The notes under the pieces were generated by a model. The model did no database searches and was not told where the DNA came from. It saw only the letters and a list, made by a program, of their open reading frames with translations. A program made the translations under genes and the position numbers. Below, piece after piece: positions 29,725 to 39,906 of a stretch of DNA of 40,883 nucleotides. The number at the start of each line of letters is the position of its first letter. Position 1 is the first letter of the stretch. This DNA is from an uncultured Pelagibacteraceae bacterium (GTDB taxonomy: Bacteria > Pseudomonadota > Alphaproteobacteria > Pelagibacterales > Pelagibacteraceae). The DNA is taken from positions 1 through 40,883 of the forward strand of contig CACCID010000008.1 in the NCBI GenBank assembly GCA_902545945.1. The letters are read 5' to 3'.

Positions 29725-31284
29725 CTATTGATTACATTTTAAATCAAAAATATAAAAAATATTATTTTCAGAACTTATATAACAATCAGATTTAATATAA
29801 TCCGTTACATTTTTTAGAGAAATTCCCTCATGTTTAAAAAAATAAATTTTTTCAATATTTTTGCTTTTAATTAAATTTGCAAAAAAACTTCTATAATATT
29901 CAAAATATTTTGTTCCCATTACAGGCATACTAGCTCCGTCCATAGTAAAAGTTCTTGCTGGATAATTAAGTTTTTTCTTTGTAACACTCTCTAAAAAGAG
30001 ATAATGAGTAAAAAGTATTATCTCTTTTTTTTCATTTTCAATATTTTTTATTCCCTCATTTATTAATATTATTTCGTCTTTAGGTGATCCTTTGTAAAAA
30101 GGATTGATCCAATTTAAACCATTTAAATTTTTGTTTAGAATATTTGCTTCTATTGCTTTGGTAAGATCAACGTTTTCTAATTCATGAAATTTTCTACTCT
30201 CATTATATCTATAATGATATTTTAAGGTGATGAAAAAAATTGAAAAAATTAATAACGAGGAAAATAGTAACTTATGTTTATGATTTGTTAATTTAATCTC
30301 TGCTAAAAGTGCCCCCCATAAAATTGGAACTAAAAAATAAATATAAATTTGATTTTTTGTCATAAGTTGATGAAAAATTGAACCAAAAACGAAACATAAC
30401 ATAATAGAAAAAGTATAAATTTCTTTTTTTAATGATTTATCTGCTTGTTTCCAATTTCTTTTTATTATTAATATCAAATTTAAAATCAAAGGAAGTAATA
30501 TAAACTTATAGTTATTAAAAAAACTATTTAGAGTAATCTCAAAGTTTGTCAGTCTTGATGATCCAATTGACTTCGGATAATCAAAATACTGGATATAGAA
30601 ACTTTTAAGGTCAATATTTAAGTAAAGTAAAAAGCTTACAAAAGTTAATATTAAAAAAAAACAAGTCAAAGCAATATAATTTATAATGATATATTTTTTT
30701 TCATAAAATATATAAAAAGATACTATTATTCCTTGAGTTAATATTATGTAAGTAGCAGGAACCTGTTTAGTAAAAAAACTTAAGAAAAAAAATAATATGA
30801 TTAAAATCCATAAATTATTTTTTTCAATGTTAATAACTTTAATCATTAAAATTGTTGAAATTAAAAGAAAAAAAATTGCATGATGGTCAACAAAAGGTGT
30901 TCCTGAAATAGTATATGCCAATATGGAAAAACAGCATGTTAGGAAAAGAGATATTGTTTTACTTATTTCTAAATTTAAAAAATAATAATAAATAATTAAT
31001 GAAATTAAACTATTAAATAATGAGGAATGAAAAACATACGCATTCCAATTAACACCAAGAAGTTTAAAAAATAAAGATTGAATAAAATCGATTATAAAAC
31101 CTGAAACAATCCAAAAATCTCTTATGGGTATTTCACCGTCTAAAATGCGTGAAGAGCTATCGTAATGAAGAAAAGTATCAATTGGAAATGAACCAATATT
31201 TGAATAGTATAAATTTACTAGAAAAGAAAAAAATATTATAATAAGAATAATTATTGAATTAAAATTTTTTTTAATTAGGTTCAT
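29725..31284 (-). CDS. Second predicted GT-C type glycosyltransferase, multi-membrane
   Basis: No named gene recognised. 519 residues with about ten or more hydrophobic segments, the first at 9-27. The first outer loop carries IGSFPIDTFLHYDSSS and then LDGEIPIRDFW, an arrangement (acidic pair, then Gly-x-x-Pro-x-x-Asp-Phe) seen in bacterial PMT_2/GT83-like membrane transferases. The C-terminal soluble part (about 370-519) contains YPARTFTMDGASMPV and would face the periplasm. Encoded opposite to the other two transferases, between them and the methyltransferase. It differs from the 552-residue protein, so it is not a recent duplicate. Function inferred only from topology and motif style. Confidence 0.66.
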   Translation of the reverse strand: MNLIKKNFNSIIILIIIFFSFLVNLYYSNIGSFPIDTFLHYDSSSRILDGEIPIRDFWIVSGFIIDFIQSLFFKLLGVNWNAYVFHSSLFNSLISLIIYYYFLNLEISKTISLFLTCCFSILAYTISGTPFVDHHAIFFLLISTILMIKVINIEKNNLWILIILFFFLSFFTKQVPATYIILTQGIIVSFYIFYEKKYIIINYIALTCFFLILTFVSFLLYLNIDLKSFYIQYFDYPKSIGSSRLTNFEITLNSFFNNYKFILLPLILNLILIIKRNWKQADKSLKKEIYTFSIMLCFVFGSIFHQLMTKNQIYIYFLVPILWGALLAEIKLTNHKHKLLFSSLLIFSIFFITLKYHYRYNESRKFHELENVDLTKAIEANILNKNLNGLNWINPFYKGSPKDEIILINEGIKNIENEKKEIILFTHYLFLESVTKKKLNYPARTFTMDGASMPVMGTKYFEYYRSFFANLIKSKNIEKIYFFKHEGISLKNVTDYIKSDCYISSENNIFYIFDLKCNQ

Positions 31285-31329
31285 TTTTAAATATTTAGAT
31301 AGAACATTATATTAATAACAAAATTCAAA
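31285..31329. promoter_or_regulatory. Divergent intergenic region GT-C / methyltransferase
   Basis: Forty-five AT-rich bases lie between divergent start codons. On the minus strand a consensus TATAAT occurs (31311-31306), well placed for the GT-C gene, but no -35 lies at normal spacing. For the plus-strand methyltransferase only chance-level AT boxes are seen. Confidence 0.35.
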
Positions 31330-32019
31330 ATGGAAAACTATCCTGAAACAGCAACTGAAAGATTTGATGATGCTAATTTTCACATCAATTATTGCCTTTC
31401 AACAGTAAAAAAATATATATCAGGAAATATTTTAGAAGTGGGTGCTGGCTGTGGAAGTTTTACCAGAAATTACATCAACACTGATATTAAGAAAATTACT
31501 CTCACAGAACTAGACTCTTTTAATATCGAAAATCTTAAAAAAAAATTTGAAAAAAACAATCGTATTGAAATTACAAATTTACCAGTAAGTAAAATTGATG
31601 ACAAATTTGATTGTATCTTGTATTTTCATGTTCTTGAACACATAAAAAACGATTTAGAAGAATTAAACTCTGCAAAATTAAAATTAAAAAAAGATGGATA
31701 CATACTAATTATGGCTCCAGCTCACCAAAAAATGTATGGAAATTTAGACAAAGCAGTAGGGCATTTTAGGCGTTATGAAAAAGATTTTTTTAAAAAAAAT
31801 CTAATCGAGTTAGAACAAAAAAAATTATTTTTTTTAGACTCAATGGGCTATATTTTATATTACCTAAACAGACTTTTTTTTAGGAAGGAGACTTTCCCAT
31901 CTAAAATAAAAATTTTTATTTGGGATAAAATTTTTACTCCAATAAGCATTTTACTCGATTTTATTTTGAGATATAGATTTGGTAAATGTATAGTGGCTGT
32001 TTACAAAAAAAATTACTAA
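31330..32019 (+). CDS. Class I SAM-dependent methyltransferase
   Basis: 229 residues. SAM-binding motif I is [11 protein letters not shown] (35-45), the acidic end of strand 2 is TELD (59-62), motif IV/post region is FHVLEHI (99-105), and [22 protein letters not shown] (128-149) is shared with methyltransferases commonly found next to glycosyltransferases. Substrate unknown; context suggests a sugar, polyprenol-linked glycan or lipid (inference). The C-terminal third is hydrophobic in part (about 190-215), so membrane association is possible. Overlaps the end of mdh, on the other strand, by 4 bases. Confidence 0.8.
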   Translation: MENYPETATERFDDANFHINYCLSTVKKYISGNILEVGAGCGSFTRNYINTDIKKITLTELDSFNIENLKKKFEKNNRIEITNLPVSKIDDKFDCILYFHVLEHIKNDLEELNSAKLKLKKDGYILIMAPAHQKMYGNLDKAVGHFRRYEKDFFKKNLIELEQKKLFFLDSMGYILYYLNRLFFRKETFPSKIKIFIWDKIFTPISILLDFILRYRFGKCIVAVYKKNY

Positions 32020-32975
32020 TTTAACTCAGGATCTATTTTTTTTGCTGCATTAAAAAGATCTTCTACAGATTTAACAGAATTATCAAATTTTTCTTTTTCA
32101 TCTTTTGACAGACTCAATTCAATTATCTTTTCTACACCTTTTGCGCCTATAATTACTGGAACACCTGCATATAAATCATTAGTTCCATATTCACCATTCA
32201 AATGAACAGCGCATGGGAGTTGTTTTTTTAAATCTTTTAAATAGCTCTCAGCCATTTCTACTCCAGATGCAGCTGGTGCATAAAACGCTGATCCTTTCTC
32301 TAAATATTTTACAATTTCTGCACCACCTTTTTTTGTTCTTTCTACTATTTGGTCAAGTCTATCTTTCGAAATTTTACCTTCTTTGACTAGCTCATTGATT
32401 TTTTTTCCCTCTACTGTGGTAGCCTCTAGCATGGCCACCATACTATCTCCGTGACCACCAAGAACGAATGATTTAATTTTTTGAACGGGAATTTTTAATT
32501 CTTGTGAAAGAAAATATATAAATCTTGATGAGTCTAAAATCCCAGCCATGCCTACTACTTTGTTTTTTGGTAAGCCTGAATATTTTTGAAGAGCCATTAC
32601 TATTACATCTAATGGATTAGTAATACAAATTACAAATGCATTTGGAGATGTTTTTTTAATTCCTTCTGCAACTTGTTTAATAATTTTAAGATTTATTCCC
32701 AACAAGTCATCTCTTGTCATGCCTGGTTTTCTCGGTACTCCAGCAGTTACGATAATTACGTCTGAATTTTTTGTATCCTCGTATTTATCTGTTCCTGATA
32801 AATTAACACTGAAACCGTTAACTGGTGAGGACTGAGAAATATCCAAAGCTTTACCTTTTGCAATACCAGCTGCAACATCAAACAATACAACATCTGCTAA
32901 TTCTTTTAATGCAATAAGGTGCGCAAGTGTACCTCCAATTTGTCCTGCTCCTATCAAAGTTATTTTTTTTTTCAT
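32016..32975 (-). CDS. mdh: Malate dehydrogenase (NAD)
   Basis: Oxidises malate to oxaloacetate in the TCA cycle. 319 residues, the LDH-like bacterial type. NAD motif GAGQIGG at 9-15 with Asp33 favouring NAD; substrate arginines R82, R88 and R151; catalytic His175 with GGHGDS (173-178). Thirteen bases after mmsA on the coding strand. Usually followed by sucC in this order; here the next genes are the glycosyltransferase block. Confidence 0.97.
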   Translation of the reverse strand: MKKKITLIGAGQIGGTLAHLIALKELADVVLFDVAAGIAKGKALDISQSSPVNGFSVNLSGTDKYEDTKNSDVIIVTAGVPRKPGMTRDDLLGINLKIIKQVAEGIKKTSPNAFVICITNPLDVIVMALQKYSGLPKNKVVGMAGILDSSRFIYFLSQELKIPVQKIKSFVLGGHGDSMVAMLEATTVEGKKINELVKEGKISKDRLDQIVERTKKGGAEIVKYLEKGSAFYAPAASGVEMAESYLKDLKKQLPCAVHLNGEYGTNDLYAGVPVIIGAKGVEKIIELSLSKDEKEKFDNSVKSVEDLFNAAKKIDPELN

Positions 32976-32988
32976 AATTATTTATATT

Positions 32989-34482
32989 TTATTTCATTGT
33001 GGGCATAACAAACTCTGGATCAGATCTTAATCCAGACGGCCATCTTGAAGTAATTGTTTTTAATTTAGTATAAAATCTAACTCCTTCTGGCCCATGCATA
33101 TGTTGATCACCAAACAAAGATCTTTTCCAACCACCAAAACTATGAAAAGCCATTGGAACTGGAATTGGAATATTTATACCTACCATTCCAATTTTAGCTT
33201 TATTGGAAAAAGTTCTTCCAGAGTCTCCATCTCTTGTAAATATACTAGTACCGTTTCCGAATTCATGATCATTAACTAGTTCTAAAGCCTCATCAAAATC
33301 TTTTACTCTTACAACTGATAAAACAGGTCCGAAAATTTCTTCTTTGTAAATTTTCATATTTTTATCTACATGATCAAATAAACACCCGCCTATAAAAAAG
33401 CCTTTTTCATAACCTTGTAATTTAAAATTCCTTCCATCGACTACTAATTTTGCCCCCTCTTTCGTTCCGATATCTACATAATTTTTAACTTTCGCTAAAT
33501 GCTCTTTTGTTACCAATGGTCCCATTTCTGATTGTTTGTCCATTCCAGGTCCAACTTTAAGTGCTTCAACTTTTTTAGCTAAAGCGTCGACAAGTTTATC
33601 TCCGATACTCCCAACGGCAACTGCAACCGACTGAGCCATGCATCTTTCACCTGCTGATCCATATGCTGCACCCATTAAACCATTTACTGCTTGATCCAGA
33701 TCACAATCAGGCATAACTACACAGTGATTCTTTGCTCCTCCCAAGGCTTGAACTCTTTTTTCATTTTTTGCGCAGTTTTCATAAATATATTTTGCTATTG
33801 GTGTAGAACCGACAAAACTCATGGCTACTACATCTTTATTATTTATTAAAGCATCTACAGCTTCTTTATCTCCATTAATAACATTAAAAACACCATCTGG
33901 AATTCCAGCTTCCTTTAAAAGTTCTGCTAATCTCATTGAACATGAAGGATCTTTTTCTGATGGTTTTAAGACAAAAGTGTTCCCACAAGCAATTGCCATA
34001 GGAAACATCCACATTGGAACCATTGCAGGAAAATTAAAAGGTGTAATTCCTGCGCAAACTCCTAATGGTTGTCGAATAGACCAGCTATCAACGTTAGTTC
34101 CAACATTTTCTGTAAACTCACCTTTAAGCAATTGAGGAATCCCACAAGCGTATTCAACCACCTCTAAGCCTCTAGTTAATGAGCCTTTTGCATCCTCATA
34201 AACTTTACCATGTTCAGCTACAATAATTTTGGTCAGTTCGTCTGAATTTTTTTCAATTAATTCCTTAAATTTAAACATTATTCTAGCTCTTTGAAGAGGA
34301 GGCGTATTTGCCCAAGGTTCAAAAGCTTTTTTGGCGTTATTAACAGCTTGGTTTACATCTTTTGTTGAAGCGAGTTTAACTTCGGAACTCTGCTCGCCTG
34401 TGGCTGGATTGAATACTTTACTAGTTCTTTTAGACTCTCCACTAAATGATCTGCCTCCAACAAAGTGTTCAATAATTTTCAT
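32989..34482 (-). CDS. mmsA: Methylmalonate-semialdehyde dehydrogenase (CoA-acylating)
   Basis: Converts methylmalonate or malonate semialdehyde with CoA and NAD to propionyl-CoA or acetyl-CoA. 497 residues from ATG 34482. The frame stays open to 34572, which would overlap sdhB by 67 bases and add about 30 non-family residues, so the shorter start (KIIEHFVGGRSFSG) is chosen; it leaves 23 bases after sdhB. Catalytic Cys281 in GERCMAQ; ITPFNFP at 146-152; LGGAKNHC at 247-254 has Asn where hydrolytic aldehyde dehydrogenases have Glu, as expected for a CoA-acylating enzyme. Its place between sdhB and mdh ties valine, inositol or DMSP/3-hydroxypropionate carbon to the TCA cycle (inference). Confidence 0.93.
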   Translation of the reverse strand: MKIIEHFVGGRSFSGESKRTSKVFNPATGEQSSEVKLASTKDVNQAVNNAKKAFEPWANTPPLQRARIMFKFKELIEKNSDELTKIIVAEHGKVYEDAKGSLTRGLEVVEYACGIPQLLKGEFTENVGTNVDSWSIRQPLGVCAGITPFNFPAMVPMWMFPMAIACGNTFVLKPSEKDPSCSMRLAELLKEAGIPDGVFNVINGDKEAVDALINNKDVVAMSFVGSTPIAKYIYENCAKNEKRVQALGGAKNHCVVMPDCDLDQAVNGLMGAAYGSAGERCMAQSVAVAVGSIGDKLVDALAKKVEALKVGPGMDKQSEMGPLVTKEHLAKVKNYVDIGTKEGAKLVVDGRNFKLQGYEKGFFIGGCLFDHVDKNMKIYKEEIFGPVLSVVRVKDFDEALELVNDHEFGNGTSIFTRDGDSGRTFSNKAKIGMVGINIPIPVPMAFHSFGGWKRSLFGDQHMHGPEGVRFYTKLKTITSRWPSGLRSDPEFVMPTMK

Positions 34483-34505
34483 GATGATATTGAATAAATA
34501 AGCTT

Positions 34506-35282
34506 TTAACTTGTTGCAAGCATTTTCTTGATAGATCCAATAGCTTTTGCTGGATTTAATCCTTTTGGACAAGAATTAGTGCAATTCATTATTGTATGAC
34601 ATCTATATAATTTTAGTTCGTCTGCTACCTTTTTAAGTCTCTCCTTTTTATCTCCATCTCTACTGTCATTGATCCAACGATATGCCTGTAATAGAACGGC
34701 AGGGCCTAGGTATTTATCGCCATTCCACCAATAGCTTGGGCAAGAAGTTGAACAGCAAGCACACAATATACATTCATAATAACCATCTAATTTTTCTCTA
34801 TCTTTTTGAGACTGCTTAATTTCCTCTTTTTCTTTGCCTGTTTGCTCTGTTTGAAGCCATGGTTTAATCGACTCATACTGTTTATAAAGAGTAGTTAGAT
34901 CTCCGATTAAGTCTTTTACTACTTTTAAATGAGGTAAGGGATAAACATTTAAATCTCCATTAATATCAGTATGAGATTTTATGCAAGCCAAAGTATTTAC
35001 TCCATCTATATTCATCGCACATGAGCCACAAACACCATGAGCACATGATCTTCTGAATGTAAGTGATGGATCTATTTCGTTCTTAATTTTGAATAAAATA
35101 TCTAAAACCTTTGGACCACAATTATCCATATCAACTTCAAAAGTATCAACTCTAGGATTTTGATTTGTAGATGGGTCCCATCTATAAACATTAACTTTTT
35201 TTAAATTTTTTGAATTTGTCTTGTCTTTATAATACTTACCGATTTCTATTTTTGAACTTTGAGGTAAGTTTAATTGAACCAT
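34506..35282 (-). CDS. sdhB: Succinate dehydrogenase iron-sulfur subunit
   Basis: Electron relay of complex II from flavin to quinone. 258 residues. All cluster ligands can be seen: [2Fe-2S] C80, C85, C88, C100; [4Fe-4S] C171, C174, C177, C238; [3Fe-4S] C181, C228, C234. The segment [11 protein letters not shown] is typical. Two bases after sdhA. Confidence 0.98.
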   Translation of the reverse strand: MVQLNLPQSSKIEIGKYYKDKTNSKNLKKVNVYRWDPSTNQNPRVDTFEVDMDNCGPKVLDILFKIKNEIDPSLTFRRSCAHGVCGSCAMNIDGVNTLACIKSHTDINGDLNVYPLPHLKVVKDLIGDLTTLYKQYESIKPWLQTEQTGKEKEEIKQSQKDREKLDGYYECILCACCSTSCPSYWWNGDKYLGPAVLLQAYRWINDSRDGDKKERLKKVADELKLYRCHTIMNCTNSCPKGLNPAKAIGSIKKMLATS

Positions 35283-35284
35283 TC

Positions 35285-37060
35285 TTAATAAACTCTTTCC
35301 TTTGGTGGGAAGTATTGAACATCGTTAGTTAGTGTTCTTGAGTGGACATCTCTATATTTTATTTCCACCTTTTTGTCACTTTGCCAAGCCAAGGTATGCT
35401 TCATAAAGTTTTTATCATCTCTCTTGCTAAAATCCTCTCTTGCATGGGCGCCTCTACTCTCTTTTCTGCTGTAAGCTGAGTCCATAGTAGTAAGCGCTTG
35501 TCTTATTAAATTATCAAATTCCAAAGTTTCAACTAGTTCTGTATTGAAAAGAAGAGATTTGTCTTTAACTGAAATATCTTCCAAACCTTCATAAGGCTTT
35601 CGTATCTGATCTACTCCTTCTTTTAAAGTTTTTTCAGTTCTAAACACAGCACATTTTGACTGCATCGTTTTTTGCATATTTAATCTCAGTTCTGCTGTCT
35701 TAGTAGCACCTGAGGAATTTCTAATTTTATCAAATCTATCTAAACATTTATCTGTTTCTGAACTTGAAACTTCTTCATGAGCCATACCCGGTTTTACAAG
35801 TTCTGCTGCCCTTTTAGCGGCTGCCCTTCCAAATACTACAAGATCAATTAATGAATTTGAACCTAATCTGTTAGCCCCATGCACTGATACGCAAGCAGCT
35901 TCCCCGATAGCCATAAGCCCGGGCACTGTTTTTTCTGAACCATTTAAAGTTAAAACTTCTGCTTTATAATTTGTAGGGATACCGCCCATGTTATAGTGAA
36001 CCGTAGGTACAACTGGAATTGGTTGTCTATTCACATCAACATTTGCAAAGGTCTTTGCAGCCTCGGTTATACCTGGAAGCCTTTCTTCTAAAACCTCTTT
36101 ATCCAAATGATCTAAGTGTAAATTTATGTGATCTTTATCTTTACCAACACCTCTTCCTTCATTAATTTCCATCTCCATTGATCTACTTACTACATCTCTG
36201 GAAGCTAAATCTTTTGCGTTAGGTGCGTAACGCTCCATAAATCTTTCACCTTTACCGTTTACTAAAAATCCTCCCTCTCCTCTTGCACCCTCTGTTATTA
36301 AACATCCTACTCCATAAATTCCAGTAGGATGAAATTGCACAAACTCCATATCTTGTAAGGGCAATCCAGCTCTTAATACCATCGCATTGCCGTCACCAGT
36401 GCAAGTATGCGCTGAGGTAGCTGAATAATAAACTTTTCCATAACCACCTGTTGCAATTATTGTAATGTGTGATCGAAATCTATGAATGGTACCATCTGTT
36501 AAATTCCAAGCTATAACTCCTTTACATTCTCCATTTTTCATTATTAGGTCTAATGCAAAGTATTCGATAAAAAATTCTGTATTGTGTTTTAGTGCTTGAC
36601 CATAAAGAGTGTGTAAAATCGCATGGCCCGTTCTATCAGCAGCAGCACATGTTCTTTGTGCTGTTCCGTTTCCATAATTTTTTGTCATTCCACCAAAAGG
36701 TCTTTGATAAATTTTTCCATCATCTGTTCTACTAAATGGAACACCATATCTCTCAAGTTCAACAACTGCTCTTGGAGCCTCTTTACACAAATATTCGATA
36801 GCATCTTGATCACCCAACCAGTCAGAACCTTTTACTGTATCGTACATATGCCATCTCCAGTCATCTTCCCCCATATTTCCAAGTGCAGCCGAGATACCTC
36901 CTTGAGCAGCAGATGTATGGCTTCTAGTTGGAAATACTTTTGAAATACAAGCTGTCTTTAATCCAACTTCTGATAGGCCAACTGCGGCTCTAAGACCAGA
37001 TCCTCCTGCTCCTAAAACTACAACGTCATATTCATGATCTATAATTTTATATGCACTCAT
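35285..37060 (-). CDS. sdhA: Succinate dehydrogenase flavoprotein subunit
   Basis: Oxidises succinate to fumarate with covalent FAD. 591 residues. FAD-binding [10 protein letters not shown] at 17-26; His48 in SHTSAAQGG is the covalent FAD attachment site; [24 protein letters not shown] and [11 protein letters not shown] are active-site and FAD-domain signatures. Overlaps sdhD by one base. Confidence 0.99.
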   Translation of the reverse strand: MSAYKIIDHEYDVVVLGAGGSGLRAAVGLSEVGLKTACISKVFPTRSHTSAAQGGISAALGNMGEDDWRWHMYDTVKGSDWLGDQDAIEYLCKEAPRAVVELERYGVPFSRTDDGKIYQRPFGGMTKNYGNGTAQRTCAAADRTGHAILHTLYGQALKHNTEFFIEYFALDLIMKNGECKGVIAWNLTDGTIHRFRSHITIIATGGYGKVYYSATSAHTCTGDGNAMVLRAGLPLQDMEFVQFHPTGIYGVGCLITEGARGEGGFLVNGKGERFMERYAPNAKDLASRDVVSRSMEMEINEGRGVGKDKDHINLHLDHLDKEVLEERLPGITEAAKTFANVDVNRQPIPVVPTVHYNMGGIPTNYKAEVLTLNGSEKTVPGLMAIGEAACVSVHGANRLGSNSLIDLVVFGRAAAKRAAELVKPGMAHEEVSSSETDKCLDRFDKIRNSSGATKTAELRLNMQKTMQSKCAVFRTEKTLKEGVDQIRKPYEGLEDISVKDKSLLFNTELVETLEFDNLIRQALTTMDSAYSRKESRGAHAREDFSKRDDKNFMKHTLAWQSDKKVEIKYRDVHSRTLTNDVQYFPPKERVY

Positions 37061-37386
37061 TATGATAAATTATATATACCTGTAATTGTTATTAAAGGCA
37101 TTATTATAGCAAATATATTTAATACTTTATTTGCGACATTTTTGATTTTTTGATCTTTTATATAGTCTTCAAATATCTCACTTATTGTTAAGGCTGAAAA
37201 AAAGAAAGCTATTACAATAAATATTGAAAATAAAGTTTTTGTTGGCTGTTGTGTGAAGAAAAGAAGTACTGTTTGATAATCGTTCTCATAAATAGATACA
37301 AAGTTTAAAATAAACCAAATCATAAAGGGAATAAGCACGAAAGAACTAATTTTTGTAAATAACCATTTTTTTGTAGAAACATGCAT
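37060..37386 (-). CDS. sdhD: Succinate dehydrogenase membrane anchor SdhD
   Basis: Small membrane subunit that with SdhC forms the quinone site. 108 residues from the ATG at 37386, one base after the sdhC stop; a start at 37407 is possible but would overlap sdhC by 20 bases. Three membrane segments (about 11-31, 46-66, 85-105). The E-D-Y motif at 73-75 keeps the quinone-site Asp-Tyr pair. The position 11 residues before that Asp, where E. coli has heme ligand His71, is Phe63; the only histidine in the protein is near the N-terminus. Identification rests on position and topology as well as the EDY motif. Confidence 0.87.
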   Translation of the reverse strand: MHVSTKKWLFTKISSFVLIPFMIWFILNFVSIYENDYQTVLLFFTQQPTKTLFSIFIVIAFFFSALTISEIFEDYIKDQKIKNVANKVLNIFAIIMPLITITGIYNLS

Positions 37387-37387
37387 G

Positions 37388-37774
37388 TTAAAAAATATTT
37401 TTTCCAATTAAATAAAATAAAACTGTAAGTATAAAAGATCCAACTAAAGCCAAAACTCCAGTGATCTTTGAAATTTTTAAATCAAAACCATATCCTAAAT
37501 CCCAAAATAAATGACGTAGTTCATTTAAAATATGAAAACTAAAGGTCCAACAAAGACCAACAGTTACAAATTTACCAAAAAAGCTTTGAAAAAAATTATT
37601 TATTATTAAATAATCCTCTGCTCCGAGTAATAGGGACAAACTCCAAAAACAAATTATTGTAATAGCAATTGTATTTATTACTCCAACTATTCTATGTGTA
37701 ATAGAAAGCAAAGAAGAAATTTGCCATTTATAGATTTGAAGATGTGGGCTTAAAGGATTATTTTTTTCTTCCAT
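37388..37774 (-). CDS. sdhC: Succinate dehydrogenase cytochrome b556 subunit SdhC
   Basis: Membrane anchor of complex II. 128 residues, three membrane segments (about 31-50, 66-86, 106-126). The N-terminal PLSPHLQIYKW and LLSITHRIVG carry the quinone-site Ser and Arg; FHILNELRHLFWD (80-92) has the heme-ligand histidine H81 and the conserved R87-H88. First sdh gene, 20 bases after asd in the same direction, so no separate sdh promoter is evident. Confidence 0.95.
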   Translation of the reverse strand: MEEKNNPLSPHLQIYKWQISSLLSITHRIVGVINTIAITIICFWSLSLLLGAEDYLIINNFFQSFFGKFVTVGLCWTFSFHILNELRHLFWDLGYGFDLKISKITGVLALVGSFILTVLFYLIGKNIF

Positions 37775-37794
37775 AAAAGATTTATAAACTAAAG

Positions 37795-38787
37795 TTACAA
37801 TTTTTTCACTAAGTGCTCAGCGATCTGGACAGTGTTTAAAGCCGCTCCTTTCAATAAATTGTCGGACACAACCCATATATTAATAGCTTTTACGTTTGAA
37901 TTATCTTTTCTGATTCGAGAAATAAAAGTAGAATAATCTCCTTCAGCTTCAAGAGGTGTGATATATCCACCGTCATTTCTTTCGTCAATAACTTTGCACC
38001 CTGGCGCGTTACTCAAAATTTTAATAATATTCTCAAAATCGTATAAATTATCAAATTCAATATTTATAGACTCAGAATGTCCAGTTCTTACTGGTACTCT
38101 CACACAAGTCGCTGTAACATCAATGTCTTTATCAAGAATTTTTTTTGTTTCATTTGTCATTTTTAATTCTTCTTTCGTGTATCCATCCTTATCGAAAATA
38201 TCGATATGAGGTATTAAGTTAAATGCAATTTGTTTAGTAAAATTTTTTGACCTAATTTTTTTATTTTCTAAAAAATCTTTTGTTTGTTCAAATAATTCAT
38301 CCACTGGAGCTTTACCTGCACCAGATACTGCTTGATAAGTGGAAACAACGACTCTATTAATTTTATATTCGTCGTGCAAAGGCTTGAGCGCAAGGACCAT
38401 CTGCATTGTAGAACAATTAGGGTTTGAGATAATATTATTATGCCTGTTTAATTCTTCAGCGTTTACTTCAGGAACAACTAAAGGGACATCTGATTGCATT
38501 CTGAAATAACTAGAATTATCAATGACTATAGTTTTCTTTGCAGCTTTAGGAGCCCACTCTTTGGCGATTTGGCTACCTGCAGCAAAAAAAGTTATTTGAG
38601 CTTTTGAAAAGTCATAGCTTTCCAAATCTTCAATAACAATATCATCTCCTCGAAATTTAATTTTTTTTCCGGCGCTTTTTTTTGAAGCAACTAAATATAG
38701 TTCTTTAAATGTAATTTTAGATTTCTCTAATATTTCAATAGTTTTTCTACCTACATTTCCTGATGCTCCAATAATTGCAAAATTCAT
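37795..38787 (-). CDS. asd: Aspartate-semialdehyde dehydrogenase
   Basis: NADPH-dependent reduction of aspartyl phosphate; shared branch point to lysine, threonine and methionine. 330 residues. GASGNVG at 7-13 binds NADP; catalytic Cys125 in SNPNCSTMQ; YQAVSGAGK and the C-terminal VRVPVRTGHSE with the base histidine are present. Twelve bases after leuB. The leuCDB-asd-sdh order joins amino-acid synthesis with complex II in one run. Confidence 0.97.
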   Translation of the reverse strand: MNFAIIGASGNVGRKTIEILEKSKITFKELYLVASKKSAGKKIKFRGDDIVIEDLESYDFSKAQITFFAAGSQIAKEWAPKAAKKTIVIDNSSYFRMQSDVPLVVPEVNAEELNRHNNIISNPNCSTMQMVLALKPLHDEYKINRVVVSTYQAVSGAGKAPVDELFEQTKDFLENKKIRSKNFTKQIAFNLIPHIDIFDKDGYTKEELKMTNETKKILDKDIDVTATCVRVPVRTGHSESINIEFDNLYDFENIIKILSNAPGCKVIDERNDGGYITPLEAEGDYSTFISRIRKDNSNVKAINIWVVSDNLLKGAALNTVQIAEHLVKKL

Positions 38788-38799
38788 ATAATTATTACT

Positions 38800-39906
38800 T
38801 TATTTCAATTTTGCTATAATTGCATCACCCATGACAGAAGTGGAGACCTCTTTCATATTTTTTGACATGATGTCTTTGGTTCTTAATCCATCGTTCAGTA
38901 CGCTTTGAACAGCTTTATCTAATTGTTCTGCCTCTTTATCTAAATCAAGAGAATATTTTAAGGCCATCGATAAACTTAAAATTGTAGCAATTGGATTTGC
39001 AACATTTTTTCCGGCAATGTCAGGTGCTGACCCATGCACAGGTTCATACATTGATCTCATTTTACCATTTTTATCTTTGGCTCCTAAAGAAGCTGAAGGT
39101 AATAAACCTAAAGATCCAGTCAACATCGCAGCTTCATCTGAAAGAATATCACCGAATAAATTGTCAGTAACAATTACATCAAATTGTTTTGGATCTCTCA
39201 ATAGTTGCATAGCACAGTTGTCTGCTAGCATATGGCTTAATTCAATTTTTTTATACTCTTTATCTTTAAGCGCTTGAACTTCTTCTCTCCATAAAATACC
39301 AGCTTCCATCACATTTGATTTTTCACAAGATGTTACTTTATTTTTTCTTTTTTTTGCTAAATCAAAAGCTACTCTTGCCACTCTCTGTATTTCACTTGTG
39401 GTGTAAGTATGAGTGTTAATTCCTTTTCTTTCATTATTTTCTATAGGTTCGATACCTCTAGGTTCTCCAAAATAAATCCCTCCTGTTAATTCTCGCACAA
39501 TCATTATGTCCAAACCAGAAATTATTTCAGGTTTTAATGAGGATGCTTCTACCAATTGTTTGAAACATATTGCTGGACGCAAATTTGCGAATAATTTTAA
39601 TTCTTTTCTAAGTTTTAAAAGAGCTCTTTCTGGTCTTTTAGAAAATTCTAAATTATCATACTTAGGCCCTCCAACAGCACCTAATATTACTGCCTCGCTC
39701 TCTAGTGCTTTGTAAAAAACTTCGTCTGTAATAGTTTTTTTATACTTGTCATAAGATGCTCCGCCAACTAATCCTTCTTCAATTTTAAAATCTAATGATT
39801 TTTTTTTATTAAACCATTCTAAGATTTTTCTAACTTCTCTCACTACCTCGGGACCAATACCGTCACCAGGAAGTAGTAAAAGTTTTCTATCTTTTACTTT
39901 AATCAT
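38800..39906 (-). CDS. leuB: 3-Isopropylmalate dehydrogenase
   Basis: NAD-dependent oxidative decarboxylation of 3-isopropylmalate in leucine synthesis. 368 residues. [12 protein letters not shown] near the start; [43 protein letters not shown] and [20 protein letters not shown] are diagnostic of LeuB rather than isocitrate dehydrogenase. Its start overlaps the end of leuD by 8 bases. Confidence 0.98.
   Translation of the reverse strand: MIKVKDRKLLLLPGDGIGPEVVREVRKILEWFNKKKSLDFKIEEGLVGGASYDKYKKTITDEVFYKALESEAVILGAVGGPKYDNLEFSKRPERALLKLRKELKLFANLRPAICFKQLVEASSLKPEIISGLDIMIVRELTGGIYFGEPRGIEPIENNERKGINTHTYTTSEIQRVARVAFDLAKKRKNKVTSCEKSNVMEAGILWREEVQALKDKEYKKIELSHMLADNCAMQLLRDPKQFDVIVTDNLFGDILSDEAAMLTGSLGLLPSASLGAKDKNGKMRSMYEPVHGSAPDIAGKNVANPIATILSLSMALKYSLDLDKEAEQLDKAVQSVLNDGLRTKDIMSKNMKEVSTSVMGDAIIAKLK

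Noticed and set aside
34483-34572. Thirty-residue N-terminal extension of mmsA overlapping sdhB
   Set aside because: Family proteins begin at the KIIEHFVGG region; the extension is antisense-free read-back into sdhB in another frame and looks like chance open frame.
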